Shown here in pieces: positions 53,785 through 63,013 of a stretch of 64,000 nt of DNA. Position 1 is the first letter of the stretch, and each line of letters begins with the position of its first letter. The DNA lies in assembly GCF_013249065.1 (NCBI RefSeq), contig NZ_JABRWQ010000003.1, positions 434,001 through 498,000 of the forward strand. The letters run 5' to 3'. Position numbers and translations under genes: made by a program. Source of the DNA: Winogradskyella litoriviva. Its GTDB lineage: Bacteria; Bacteroidota; Bacteroidia; Flavobacteriales; Flavobacteriaceae. The notes under the pieces are model-generated. The model saw only the letters and a list, made by a program, of their open reading frames with translations. It was not told the DNA's origin and ran no database searches.

Positions 53785-54639
53785 CTAACCACCAATTGTA
53801 ATACTAATGCTTTCACCATTAGAACCTTTGCGTGGAGCGTATCGCTCCATCATTTCTTTAGCCTTTTTATCCATAATCTCATCATACTCTACTTGACTAA
53901 CCTCTTTACCTTTTGTTGGTTCTTCTATTTCAACTTTCGATTCGGGATTAATAATTATTTGACTACAGACAATGGTTAATTTTCCATCGTGAATTTCTAA
54001 AATTAATCCTGGTAAACCTTGGTATTTGGCAGGTCCATTACTTATAGGTATTTGTGGCGTATACCAAGCTGTTATTGTACGCTCAGTCATTTCTGGCTCT
54101 TTTTCCTCTTCTTCAGCTTCATCTTTTTTATTAGAATTACTTGAAAAATCAAAATTTCTTTTAGGCACTAATTTTGTATAGGTAGCTTTAAAACACGTGT
54201 ATTCGCCAATGTACTTTGTTTCGGCCTCAAGTTTCCAATCTATGGAAGTTATTGAGTCTTTAATTAAAAACTTTTTACCCATAGTTTCCTTTTGGTCTAC
54301 ATAATTTTTGTCTTTTACGTTTTTATATAATATATCTGAGCCATCACTACTTACAATTACATTAAATCCATCACCTCCAACTTGTGGTTTATCTAATTCG
54401 GCTTCCTGCTTATATAAAGAAGCTGTTTTATTAAACGTTAAAATATAAGTTTTCTGAAATTGTTTTTTCATCATCTCCATCATTTTAGTTTGCATAGCAT
54501 CATTCATTTTTGTGCTATCCATTTTTATATCAATCTTTCTTTGGGTTTTGTAAGTTGCAACACCTTGAAAATCTTGAGCTAAAACTGAAGCGGTAATAAA
54601 TAGCAGCATCATTGAGAATAAAATTGAAAGCGTTTTCAT
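53785..54639 (-). CDS. GLPGLI family protein
   Basis: This 284-residue paralogue of the next gene has a signal peptide (1-22, ending LAQ), AWYTPQIPISNGP and YQGLPGLILEI at about 204-214. An acidic low-complexity stretch (DEAEEEEKEPE) interrupts the middle. It is the first gene of the GLPGLI-GLPGLI-barrel set and is divergent from the histidine kinase gene. The 125-bp region between them carries three 10-bp-spaced direct repeats. Confidence 0.9.
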   Translation of the reverse strand: MKTLSILFSMMLLFITASVLAQDFQGVATYKTQRKIDIKMDSTKMNDAMQTKMMEMMKKQFQKTYILTFNKTASLYKQEAELDKPQVGGDGFNVIVSSDGSDILYKNVKDKNYVDQKETMGKKFLIKDSITSIDWKLEAETKYIGEYTCFKATYTKLVPKRNFDFSSNSNKKDEAEEEEKEPEMTERTITAWYTPQIPISNGPAKYQGLPGLILEIHDGKLTIVCSQIIINPESKVEIEEPTKGKEVSQVEYDEIMDKKAKEMMERYAPRKGSNGESISITIGG

Positions 54640-54685
54640 AATTGTTTGTGTTTTTGATTAAGATATTACAATATTCTAAAAAATA

Positions 54686-54724
54686 GTTAATTACTTATGT
54701 TAACTAACGTTAATGAGTGTTAAC
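54686..54724. promoter_or_regulatory. GTTAA(C/T) direct repeats, likely response regulator site
   Basis: GTTAAC (54699), GTTAAT (54709) and GTTAAC (54719) lie at exact 10-bp steps, one helical turn apart. A fourth GTTAA occurs at 54686. OmpR/PhoB-type regulators bind tandem repeats at such spacing. The set lies in the divergent promoter region, its last copy about 40 nt before the expected start of the kinase gene. Confidence 0.5.
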
Positions 54725-54752
54725 CAATATGTAATTCTAAATTATTACTTTA

Positions 54753-54760
54753 TACATTTG
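54753..54760 (+). promoter_or_regulatory. -7 promoter box of the histidine kinase gene
   Basis: TACATTTG matches TAnnTTTG. It ends 4 nt before the ATG, so if used the mRNA would be leaderless or nearly so. Confidence 0.45.
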
Positions 54761-54764
54761 AAGC

Positions 54765-56276
54765 ATGAATAACAAACGATATATATGGATTTTATATACC
54801 ATTATTGCGGTAATACTTATTACAATTAGTATCCAAGTCTATTGGAATTATAAAAACTACCAAGCCAATAAACAGCAACTGATTAATGATGTTCAAGTTA
54901 GTTTAGATAAAGCTGTAGATGATTATTACACTGCTTTGGCTGAGCGCACTACTTTTAGTGTTTTTTTTGATAAAGACAGAAATTTAAATTCTTTAAAAGA
55001 AGACCAAAAACTATCTAGTATTCTCAAAAACCTAAATGAAACAGATAAAGAATTTACAAATCTCAATGAAATTGAAGCTAATTCCATAGATGGTATTACA
55101 ATTATTAAAGGCCTCAAAGCCGATTCTTTAATGCTTCAAAAAAGAATAAAAAATAATGAACACCTATTTTCGGAGCCACCAAAAACTGATAGCTTAAAAG
55201 CATTAAAAATAGAAATGTTAACCTCAAAGGTTATGTTTTCTATTAATAACGACAGTTTAGATTTAAAAAAAATTGACAGCTTACTATACAATGAATTAAA
55301 AAGAAAAAATATTAGTGTAGATTTTGAGTTACAGTTTGAAAACGGAACTATAACCGAAAATTTTATCTCTTCAAATTTATCAACAACCAACAATTCTGTT
55401 TTCAGTAATAATGAAATTTTATCCACCACTTCTAAATCTACCTTTTTACCAGATAATAGTGCTTTACATATTGGTTTTACAAACACCACCAAAGTCATTC
55501 TTAAACGTATTTTAGGAGGAATGCTAATTTCTACTCTTTTGATTCTTGCTGTTATTGGCTCATTATTTTACCTCTTAAAAATTATTAGAGACCAAAAACA
55601 ATTAGCCGAAATAAAAAACGACCTCATAAGTAATATTACCCACGAGTTTAAAACACCAATAGCAACAATAAGTGCGGCAATAGAGAGCATTAATAGTTTT
55701 AACGCCATAGACGATAAGAAAAAGACGAAAAAATATTTAAATATGTCTTCAGAACAATTAGGCAAGCTAAATATTATGGTTGAAAAAATACTAGAAACAG
55801 CAACCTTAGATAGTAATAATGTAGAATTGAAAAAAGAAAACTTCAATATTTCAGAATTACTATTAACATTAATAAATCGCTATAAAATTCAATTTTCAGA
55901 AAAGACATTTATTATAAATTTTCAACTAGAAAACGTAATAGTTAATGCTGATATTTTTCATATTGAAAATGCTATAAATAACATTTTAGATAATGCCGTA
56001 AAATATGGTGGAGACCTTATAACCGTGGATTTAATCTTTAATCAAAAGGATTCCACAATTCTAATTTCTGATGACGGAAACAGTTTAACCAAAGCAAATA
56101 AATCGCAAATTTTCAATAAATTTTATCGTGTACCAAAAGGCAATAGGCATGATGTAAAAGGATTTGGCATTGGGCTATATTACACTAAAACAATCCTTGT
56201 AAAACACAATGGTTCTATTGAACTAGAATTGAATAAAAATTTAACCACTTTTAAAATCACACTACCCAATGGCTAA
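54765..56276 (+). CDS. Sensor histidine kinase
   Basis: This 503-residue kinase has membrane helices at about 7-27 and 246-271 enclosing a roughly 215-residue periplasmic sensor. It has no HAMP domain visible; a HisKA domain follows with the phospho-acceptor H293 (ITHEFKTP). The ATPase domain contains the N-box NAINNILDNAVKYG and G-box FGIGLYYTK. It overlaps the response regulator gene by 8 bp. It is divergent from GLPGLI genes, whose products may report on the same envelope signal. Confidence 0.93.
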   Translation: MNNKRYIWILYTIIAVILITISIQVYWNYKNYQANKQQLINDVQVSLDKAVDDYYTALAERTTFSVFFDKDRNLNSLKEDQKLSSILKNLNETDKEFTNLNEIEANSIDGITIIKGLKADSLMLQKRIKNNEHLFSEPPKTDSLKALKIEMLTSKVMFSINNDSLDLKKIDSLLYNELKRKNISVDFELQFENGTITENFISSNLSTTNNSVFSNNEILSTTSKSTFLPDNSALHIGFTNTTKVILKRILGGMLISTLLILAVIGSLFYLLKIIRDQKQLAEIKNDLISNITHEFKTPIATISAAIESINSFNAIDDKKKTKKYLNMSSEQLGKLNIMVEKILETATLDSNNVELKKENFNISELLLTLINRYKIQFSEKTFIINFQLENVIVNADIFHIENAINNILDNAVKYGGDLITVDLIFNQKDSTILISDDGNSLTKANKSQIFNKFYRVPKGNRHDVKGFGIGLYYTKTILVKHNGSIELELNKNLTTFKITLPNG

Positions 56277-56952
56277 TAAAATAAAACTCTTATTAGCTGA
56301 AGACGAAACAGCTCTAGGACAAATCATTAAAGAAAGTCTTGAAACTCGCAATTTTAATGTTATCCTGTGTGAAAATGGAGAAAAAGCATTTGAAAAATAC
56401 AAAACGGAATCACCAGAAATTTTGGTGCTCGATGTAATGATGCCAAAAAAAGATGGCTTCACTTTAGCAAAAGAAATTAGAGCTATAGATCACACAATTC
56501 CTATAATATTTTTAACGGCAAAATCTCAAACTACAGATGTGGTTGAAGGGTTTTCTATTGGTGGAAACGATTATCTCAAAAAACCATTTAGTATGGAAGA
56601 ACTCATTGTTAGAGTACATAACTTGGTTGATAGAACAAAAACACAAAAAACATCTGAAGTCATTACATTGGGTAATTTTACATTTAATTTCCCCAAACAG
56701 CAATTACAGTTTAAAAACGATACATCTATACAACTTACTCATAGAGAAGCACATTTATTATTTCATCTAATTAAAAATAAAAATAAGGTTTTAGACCGTT
56801 CCTTAATATTAAATAAACTCTGGGGAACCGATGATTTTTTTACCGCAAGAAGCATGGATGTTTTTATCAGTAAACTGCGTAAAAAATTGAAGAAAGATGA
56901 AAACATTCAGATTATAAACGTTAGAGGATTTGGCTATAAATTAACGGAATAA
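56269..56952 (+). CDS. OmpR/PhoB-type response regulator
   Basis: This 227-residue regulator has a receiver domain (E11, D12, phospho-acceptor D55 in LVLDVMMPKKDG, K105 in LKKPF) and a C-terminal winged-helix DNA-binding domain (about 130-227, ending INVRGFGYKL). It overlaps the kinase gene, so the two are coupled. The 10-bp repeats upstream of the kinase are the likely target, giving autoregulation and control of the GLPGLI genes. Confidence 0.94.
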   Translation: MANKIKLLLAEDETALGQIIKESLETRNFNVILCENGEKAFEKYKTESPEILVLDVMMPKKDGFTLAKEIRAIDHTIPIIFLTAKSQTTDVVEGFSIGGNDYLKKPFSMEELIVRVHNLVDRTKTQKTSEVITLGNFTFNFPKQQLQFKNDTSIQLTHREAHLLFHLIKNKNKVLDRSLILNKLWGTDDFFTARSMDVFISKLRKKLKKDENIQIINVRGFGYKLTE

Positions 56953-57048
56953 AATCACTAAATCTAATCGATTTTAAAATTACTGTATTTCTTAAGCATT
57001 ATAAACTGTTACAATTTTGTATTTTTCAAGTCAATATTGCCAAATTCC

Positions 57049-57843
57049 ATGCAAAAGCTAATTTATTTGTTTCTTTTCTTCAGTTTGTTCTGCTTTTCAC
57101 AACAGGAAACTGAGAAGTATATTAGTGCTACATTAAAAGATTCCGTAAGCATTGAAGCAAAAAACATTTTTGGAGTAGATAACTTTAAAACACTGTATTA
57201 CACAACAAAAAACAATTCGTTTCATAAAAAAACAAAGGATACCATTATAACATATTCAAATTTTCAGCTAGGAGAAATCACTTCTGCAAACACCTTTAAT
57301 CCTTTAAAAATCAATCTTTTTTATAAAGATTTTAATTCCGTAGTAATTTTAGACAACCGCTTAACTGAAATTTCAAAAATTGACTTTTCTACTATTCAAC
57401 CTTATAAAAATGTATCGTTTGTAACTTCAGGATTTGATAATTCGATTTGGATATTTAACCAAGATTTTCAAATTTTAGAGTTGTACAATTATAAAACTAA
57501 GAAAATAAAATTGAAGACTGTACCTGTTCAATCTAACGTTTTAGATTTAAAAAGTGATTATAATTATTGTTACTTACTTACTGAAAACTATCTGTATATA
57601 TATAATTATTTTGGTAGTTTAATACGAAAAATAAAAAATACAGGTTATGAAAAATTAGCGTTTAATGAAGCTCATTTAGTCTTAAAGAAAGAAAACCAAC
57701 TTTTTTTACTTGAGAAAAACGAATCTGAAATTCAACCTATTGAACATCCAAAAATGTTAATAAAACAGTTTTTGGTAACCAACGAAACGGTGTATATTTA
57801 CGACGAAAAATTACTTCGATACTACCAATTAAAAATAGAATAG
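57049..57843 (+). CDS. Secreted protein of unknown function, propeller-like
   Basis: The start is ATG at 57049 (MQKLIYLFLFFSLFCFSQQ, a signal peptide); the in-frame TTG 12 bp earlier is less likely. The 264-residue product is rich in short beta strands with repeated aromatic pairs (FDNSIWIFNQDF, NYLYIYNYFG, ETVYIYDEKL), suggesting a beta-propeller or similar repeat fold. No known family recognised. It precedes the deoxynucleoside kinase gene by 3 bp and so is likely co-transcribed. Confidence 0.7.
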   Translation: MQKLIYLFLFFSLFCFSQQETEKYISATLKDSVSIEAKNIFGVDNFKTLYYTTKNNSFHKKTKDTIITYSNFQLGEITSANTFNPLKINLFYKDFNSVVILDNRLTEISKIDFSTIQPYKNVSFVTSGFDNSIWIFNQDFQILELYNYKTKKIKLKTVPVQSNVLDLKSDYNYCYLLTENYLYIYNYFGSLIRKIKNTGYEKLAFNEAHLVLKKENQLFLLEKNESEIQPIEHPKMLIKQFLVTNETVYIYDEKLLRYYQLKIE

Positions 57844-57846
57844 ATT

Positions 57847-58461
57847 ATGCATGTTGCTGTTGCAGGAAATATAGGAGCCGGAAAAACAACGCTCACAAAA
57901 TTACTCGCCAAACACTTTAAGTGGGAAGCACAATTGGAAGACGTTGTTGACAATCCTTACCTAGATGATTTTTACAATCAGATGGAACGTTGGAGTTTCA
58001 ATTTACAAGTGTATTTCTTAAACAGCAGATTCCGCCAAGTCAATCAAATTCACGATAGTGGCAAAGACATCATACAAGACCGTACCATATATGAAGATGC
58101 GCATATTTTTGCTCCCAATCTACACGCTATGGGCTTAATGACCAATCGTGATTTTGAAAATTACTCCTCTTTATTTGAATTAATGGAGTCTTTTGTAAAA
58201 GGTCCGGATTTATTAATTTACCTACGTAGTTCTATCCCTAACTTGGTCGCTCAAATTCATAAACGTGGTCGTGATTACGAAAACACTATTAGCATTGATT
58301 ATTTAAGTCGATTAAACGAGCGTTACGAAGCTTGGATTTCTAAATACAACAAAGGAAATTTATTAATTATTGATGTAGACAATATGGATTTTGTGGCAAA
58401 CCCTGAAGATTTAGGGGACATCATTAATAGAATTGATGCTGAAATTAACGGCTTGTTTTAA
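57847..58461 (+). CDS. Deoxynucleoside kinase
   Basis: A 204-residue P-loop kinase of the dNK family: Walker A GNIGAGKTT (7-15), ERWSFNLQVYFLNSRF, the DRTIYEDAHIFA motif and the LID region RGRDYE. It phosphorylates salvaged deoxynucleosides (dA/dG or dC type not decided). It lies in a run of three genes with tight spacing; ThyA and a nucleoside transporter are elsewhere in this window. Confidence 0.92.
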   Translation: MHVAVAGNIGAGKTTLTKLLAKHFKWEAQLEDVVDNPYLDDFYNQMERWSFNLQVYFLNSRFRQVNQIHDSGKDIIQDRTIYEDAHIFAPNLHAMGLMTNRDFENYSSLFELMESFVKGPDLLIYLRSSIPNLVAQIHKRGRDYENTISIDYLSRLNERYEAWISKYNKGNLLIIDVDNMDFVANPEDLGDIINRIDAEINGLF

Positions 58462-59319
58462 ATGTATAAAAGTTTATTCTGTAATGTACAATTCAGTTTT
58501 TATTTAATTGTTTTTGCATTATCATTTAATAGTATTACTCAAGCCCAAAACGACTCTCTAACAGGTGCTAAACGAATATGGAATACTGTAAAATATGATG
58601 GTATTTCAATTATAAAAGGTGTTGGCAATGCATACACGCAACCTCTAAGATGGCAAAAAAATGATTTTATATCTGCAGGTAGTTTTCTTGCAGGTACTGG
58701 TGTATTATACCTTTCAGATAACGAAGCCCAACGTTACTTTTCTAAACAAGGAGAAAATGCTCCAGGTGTTTTACAAGAATTTGGTTGGTATTTTGGTAGT
58801 CCTCAAAATTTCTTTATGGTTTCTACAGGAGTCTATGGTTTTGGCCTAATTACTAATAATGAAAAAGTAAGATATACAGGTGTTTTAATTCTATCATCAG
58901 CAGTAGCCACTGGATTATTTCAATCAATTACAAAAACAGCTGTTGGAAGAGCCAGACCAAGCTCAGGAAATCATAATACTTTTGATTTCTTTAGTAAGGA
59001 GTCTGGTTATCATTCTTTTCCTTCAGGTCATTCTATTTTATCGTTCTCCATGGCTCATGCAATAGCAAAACAATTTGATAGTTTTTGGGTCAAAGCTGGT
59101 ATCTATGTTGCAGGATCTATTGCTCCCATTTCTAGATTATGGAAAAATGCACATTGGATATCTGATGTAGGTTTTGGTATGGCCTTTAGTATTGTTGTTA
59201 CTGATGGTATTGATAATTTTATGAAACGCACAAAACGTTATGAATTTTCGAAACAAAAACAAATATCATGGCGATTAAATATGGGAGCAGGCACTATTGG
59301 AGTTGTTGGCACCTTTTAA
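58462..59319 (+). CDS. PAP2-family phosphatase
   Basis: This 285-residue membrane-linked acid phosphatase has all three PAP2 motifs: KTAVGRARP, SFPSGHSILSFS and SRLWKNAHWISD. The ATG directly follows the stop of the kinase gene. An N-terminal signal-like segment suggests the active site faces the periplasm. Substrates in the family are lipid phosphates or undecaprenyl pyrophosphate. Confidence 0.9.
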   Translation: MYKSLFCNVQFSFYLIVFALSFNSITQAQNDSLTGAKRIWNTVKYDGISIIKGVGNAYTQPLRWQKNDFISAGSFLAGTGVLYLSDNEAQRYFSKQGENAPGVLQEFGWYFGSPQNFFMVSTGVYGFGLITNNEKVRYTGVLILSSAVATGLFQSITKTAVGRARPSSGNHNTFDFFSKESGYHSFPSGHSILSFSMAHAIAKQFDSFWVKAGIYVAGSIAPISRLWKNAHWISDVGFGMAFSIVVTDGIDNFMKRTKRYEFSKQKQISWRLNMGAGTIGVVGTF

Positions 59320-59336
59320 TTTTCATTATTCTTACA

Positions 59337-60341
59337 CTATAATATAAACCCATTTTCTCTAGCGTGCTCTATAGCTTGTGCACTGCTTTCTACCATTAAA
59401 ACCTTAGTGGTCTTGTAGTTTTCTATTAAGTTTCTAACTCTTAGCATTTTCTTTTTATGCTGTACACTTCTGAGATAGATTGCTAAAATACGCCCTGGAT
59501 GTTCTTCTGCAATTTCTATATAAATATCAGGATCATGTTCTCCACTATCTCCAATTAATATAAATGGTAATTCAGGATATGTTTTTAAGAGATTGAGAAT
59601 TTCTTTTTGTTTCTGTGGCTTTTCGTCTTGAGGCTTCTTTTTTAAAAAATTACTTAAACTTCTTAATAAAATTGGCCCTTTAGGGAAGTTATTTTGTCTA
59701 AGAAAGAGCTCTAAGTAACGATACAAATTCCAAGGACTATGACTCACATAAAAAATAGGATTAGCATTTTTACCACAAGCACCTCTATGTAATTTATGAT
59801 AAAAATCTGCTGCACCTTCTAAGGGAATTCTATTTTTAGCATGCTTAAATATAGAATTATAAATTACTTTCCATTTTAAAGTAGAAACAACTCCTGTATG
59901 TAAAATAGTATCATCTATATCACTAGCTACACCAAATTTCGCCTTAGTTGAAGGTATTAAAAGTTCTCCAGGAAATCGGTTTTCATTCTGAATAGTGCGC
60001 TTTATTTTTAAATCATTATAAGACAATTCAAAAGACAACCAACCTTCTTCATTTGTAAGAGATTTTAAATTTTCTAAATTTTCTTCAAACTTATAATAAC
60101 CTTTATTGTCGGTTACACCTTTTAATATAGTATCATTTGGTAGCTGAATATTTAAGCCCACATTTTTAATTTCATCAGTTTCAAAACGCTTCCAAGTATT
60201 AACAATAAGATGCCAAATATGCTGTTCATCTAAATCAATAGATTCGTCCTCTAAAGCCCTTCCCCTAGCATAAAAATGAGAATCTGTTCCATAACCTTGA
60301 AAAGCAATAATCTGTATTGGGTCTTTTTTAAACCAGCTCAA
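59337..60341 (-). CDS. App1-type phosphatidate phosphatase (DUF2183)
   Basis: This 334-residue cytoplasmic protein ends convergently with the PAP2 gene. The C-terminal half (from about 145) carries a HAD-type catalytic motif ASDIDDTILHTG (DxDxT) and later FILIGDSGEHDPDIY, as in yeast App1 phosphatidate phosphatase. The N-terminal part is a beta-rich domain. It likely dephosphorylates phosphatidate, so two lipid phosphatases lie side by side. Confidence 0.88.
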   Translation of the reverse strand: MSWFKKDPIQIIAFQGYGTDSHFYARGRALEDESIDLDEQHIWHLIVNTWKRFETDEIKNVGLNIQLPNDTILKGVTDNKGYYKFEENLENLKSLTNEEGWLSFELSYNDLKIKRTIQNENRFPGELLIPSTKAKFGVASDIDDTILHTGVVSTLKWKVIYNSIFKHAKNRIPLEGAADFYHKLHRGACGKNANPIFYVSHSPWNLYRYLELFLRQNNFPKGPILLRSLSNFLKKKPQDEKPQKQKEILNLLKTYPELPFILIGDSGEHDPDIYIEIAEEHPGRILAIYLRSVQHKKKMLRVRNLIENYKTTKVLMVESSAQAIEHARENGFIL

Positions 60342-60466
60342 ATGAATATTATTTTAATAATTTTCAAGATAGTAAAATCTAAATTGCAAAAAAACCATCT
60401 CAATCATTTTATCTAATTTTTGATTGTTAAACTTTAAGTCATCATAATTATAATTAATTTCGCATT

Positions 60467-62020
60467 ATGATAAGAGCTTTACAATTACGTATTAATTTAC
60501 ATGAAGAAAAACAACCAGATGGATTGCTAAAAAAAGCAGCATTTGATTTGGGCATGAAACCTTCTGAAATTTCTGGAATTAAGGTTCTAAGAAAATCAAT
60601 TGATGCGCGGAAGCGTAATATTATGTTCAACTATAAAGTTGAAGTTTACATTAATGAACCCGTACCTAAAACCTCAGACTATCATTTTGATTATAAAGAT
60701 GTTACCAACTCTAAACCTATTCATATAATTGGCTTTGGGCCAGCAGGTATGTATGCTGCTTTACGCTGTATAGAACTTGGTTATAAACCTATTGTTTTAG
60801 AGCGAGGTAAAAACGTTAAAGACCGTAGAAGAGATTTAAAAGCTATAAATAGAGACCATCTTGTTAATGAAGATTCTAATTACTGCTTTGGTGAAGGTGG
60901 AGCTGGCACATATTCTGACGGAAAATTATATACTAGAAGCTTAAAACGTGGAGATGTACGACGCATATTTGAAAATCTTGTGTTTCATGGCGCTACGGAT
61001 CAAATTTTGGTAGATGCTCATCCACATATAGGTACCAATAAATTACCTAAAGTTGTTCAAAACATTAGAGAAACAATTCTTAAATATGGTGGCGAAGTAC
61101 ATTTTGAAACACGGGTTACAGATTTCACTATCAAAAATAATAAGATTGTAACCATTCTGCTAAAAAGCGGAAAAGAACTCAATGTTGAAAATGTAATTTT
61201 AGCTACAGGTCATTCTGCAAGAGATATATTTTATCTATTAAATGAAAAAAATATAGCCTTAAAAGCAAAATCATTTGCTATGGGAGTTCGTGTAGAACAT
61301 CCTCAAGATATTATTGACGGTATACAATACCATTGCAAAGGAGAACCAAGAGATGAGTTATTACCTCCAGCTGCGTATAGTTTAGTACAACAAGTTAATG
61401 ATAGAGGAGTGTATTCATTTTGCATGTGTCCTGGAGGATTTATCGTTCCGGCTGCAACAGCAAATGGAGAAGTGGTTGTTAATGGTATGTCACCATCTAA
61501 ACGAAATAATAAGTTCGCAAATTCTGGCATTGTAACAGAAATCAATGTAGATAAAGATTTGCGCAAATACGAACAATTTGGAGCATTAAAAGGATTAGAA
61601 TATCAAAAAAACCTAGAACGCTTAGCTTTTACCTCAGGAGGCAGAACGCAGTCTGCTCCTGCTCAACGTTTAACCGATTTCGTTGAAGGTAAATTATCTC
61701 TAAGTTTAAATGAAACGTCATATCAACCTGGTTTAAAATCTGCTCCATTGCATTCTTTACTACCAAAAATAATTGGAGGTTCATTACGAAAAGGGTTTAA
61801 AGCTTTTGGAGAAAAAATGAAAGGATATTATACAGAAGAAGCTAACGTTATTGGTGTAGAATCAAGAACCTCGTCCCCTGTAAATATCCCTAGGACGGAA
61901 ACATTAGCGCATCCAGAAATCACCAATTTATTTCCTTGTGGTGAAGGAGGTGGTTATGCAGGTGGCATTGTTTCTGCAGCTATGGATGGCGAACGTTGTG
62001 CAGAAGCCGCGTGCAAATAA
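60467..62020 (+). CDS. FAD-dependent oxidoreductase (COG2509-like)
   Basis: This 517-residue flavoprotein has an N-terminal alpha/beta region (1-95) and a dinucleotide fold IIGFGPAGMYAALR at about 95-110. NYCFGEGGAGTYSDGKLYTR and FPCGEGGGYAGGIVSAAMDG follow, matching uncharacterised FAD-dependent dehydrogenases of the COG2509 type. The substrate is unknown. It stands as a single gene between App1 and fabD. Confidence 0.88.
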   Translation: MIRALQLRINLHEEKQPDGLLKKAAFDLGMKPSEISGIKVLRKSIDARKRNIMFNYKVEVYINEPVPKTSDYHFDYKDVTNSKPIHIIGFGPAGMYAALRCIELGYKPIVLERGKNVKDRRRDLKAINRDHLVNEDSNYCFGEGGAGTYSDGKLYTRSLKRGDVRRIFENLVFHGATDQILVDAHPHIGTNKLPKVVQNIRETILKYGGEVHFETRVTDFTIKNNKIVTILLKSGKELNVENVILATGHSARDIFYLLNEKNIALKAKSFAMGVRVEHPQDIIDGIQYHCKGEPRDELLPPAAYSLVQQVNDRGVYSFCMCPGGFIVPAATANGEVVVNGMSPSKRNNKFANSGIVTEINVDKDLRKYEQFGALKGLEYQKNLERLAFTSGGRTQSAPAQRLTDFVEGKLSLSLNETSYQPGLKSAPLHSLLPKIIGGSLRKGFKAFGEKMKGYYTEEANVIGVESRTSSPVNIPRTETLAHPEITNLFPCGEGGGYAGGIVSAAMDGERCAEAACK

Positions 62021-62080
62021 TTGAATAATTGCTTTAATTCTATAATTAAACTCAAAAGAAAAATATAAATAATTAATTCT

Positions 62081-62088
62081 TACTTTTG
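62081..62088 (+). promoter_or_regulatory. -7 promoter box of fabD
   Basis: TACTTTTG matches TAnnTTTG, 20 bp before the fabD ATG at 62109. Confidence 0.55.
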
Positions 62089-62108
62089 CAGTACTAAAAT
62101 TACAACAA

Positions 62109-63002
62109 ATGAATGCATATATTTTTCCAGGTCAAGGTGCTCAGTTTTCAGGAATGGGATTAGACCTTTACGAGAACTCACCTTTAGCACAAGAATTATT
62201 TGAAAAAGCCAATGATATTTTAGGTTTTCATATTACAGACATTATGTTTGAAGGTTCTGCTGAAGACTTAAAAGAAACGAAAGTTACACAACCAGCAATA
62301 TTTTTACATTCAGTAATTTTAGCAAAAACACTTGGGGATAAAATAAAACCAGATATGGTTGCAGGTCATTCTCTTGGGGAATTTTCTGCATTAGTTGCAG
62401 CAGGAGCTTTAACTTTTGAAGATGGATTAAAATTAGTTTCGCAACGTGCACAAGCCATGCAAAAAGCATGCGAAATTCAACCTAGTACTATGGCTGCTGT
62501 TTTAGGTTTAGATGATGAAATAGTAGAAAAAGTATGTTCTCAAATTGATGGAGTTGTTGTTGCTGCAAATTATAATTGCCCTGGACAATTAGTGATTTCT
62601 GGTGATGTTGAAGCCATCAATAAAGCATGTGTAGCAATGAAAGATGCAGGCGCAAGACGCGCTTTAGTTTTACCAGTTGGTGGTGCTTTTCATTCATCTT
62701 TAATGGAACCTGCTCGCGAAGAGTTAGCAGCCGCTATTGAAAACACAACATTTAGTAAACCAAATTGCCCAATTTACCAGAATGTAACTGCTACTGCAAT
62801 TACAGATGAAAACGAGATTAAAGCCAATTTAATTTCGCAATTAACTGCTCCTGTACGTTGGACACAATCAGTGCAACAAATGGTTAAAGATGGCGCTACA
62901 TCCTTTACAGAAGTTGGTCCTGGTAAAGTATTACAAGGCTTAGTTAAAAAAATCCATAGAGAAGCAGAAACAGCTTCAGCTACTTTTGAAACTAATGCTT
63001 AA
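62109..63002 (+). CDS. fabD: Malonyl-CoA:ACP transacylase
   Basis: This 297-residue enzyme has the opening FPGQGAQFSGMG, the nucleophile serine in GHSLGEFSALVAAGA, and the later GGAFHSSLMEPAR with the catalytic His. It loads malonyl onto ACP for fatty acid synthesis. A promoter box precedes it. lspA follows 11 bp on. Confidence 0.96.
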   Translation: MNAYIFPGQGAQFSGMGLDLYENSPLAQELFEKANDILGFHITDIMFEGSAEDLKETKVTQPAIFLHSVILAKTLGDKIKPDMVAGHSLGEFSALVAAGALTFEDGLKLVSQRAQAMQKACEIQPSTMAAVLGLDDEIVEKVCSQIDGVVVAANYNCPGQLVISGDVEAINKACVAMKDAGARRALVLPVGGAFHSSLMEPAREELAAAIENTTFSKPNCPIYQNVTATAITDENEIKANLISQLTAPVRWTQSVQQMVKDGATSFTEVGPGKVLQGLVKKIHREAETASATFETNA

Positions 63003-63013
63003 AACTTACTGCT

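Noticed and set aside
55136-55498. 120-codon minus-strand ORF within the histidine kinase gene
   Set aside because: Shadow ORF across the sensor domain; hydrophobic by reverse-strand composition only.
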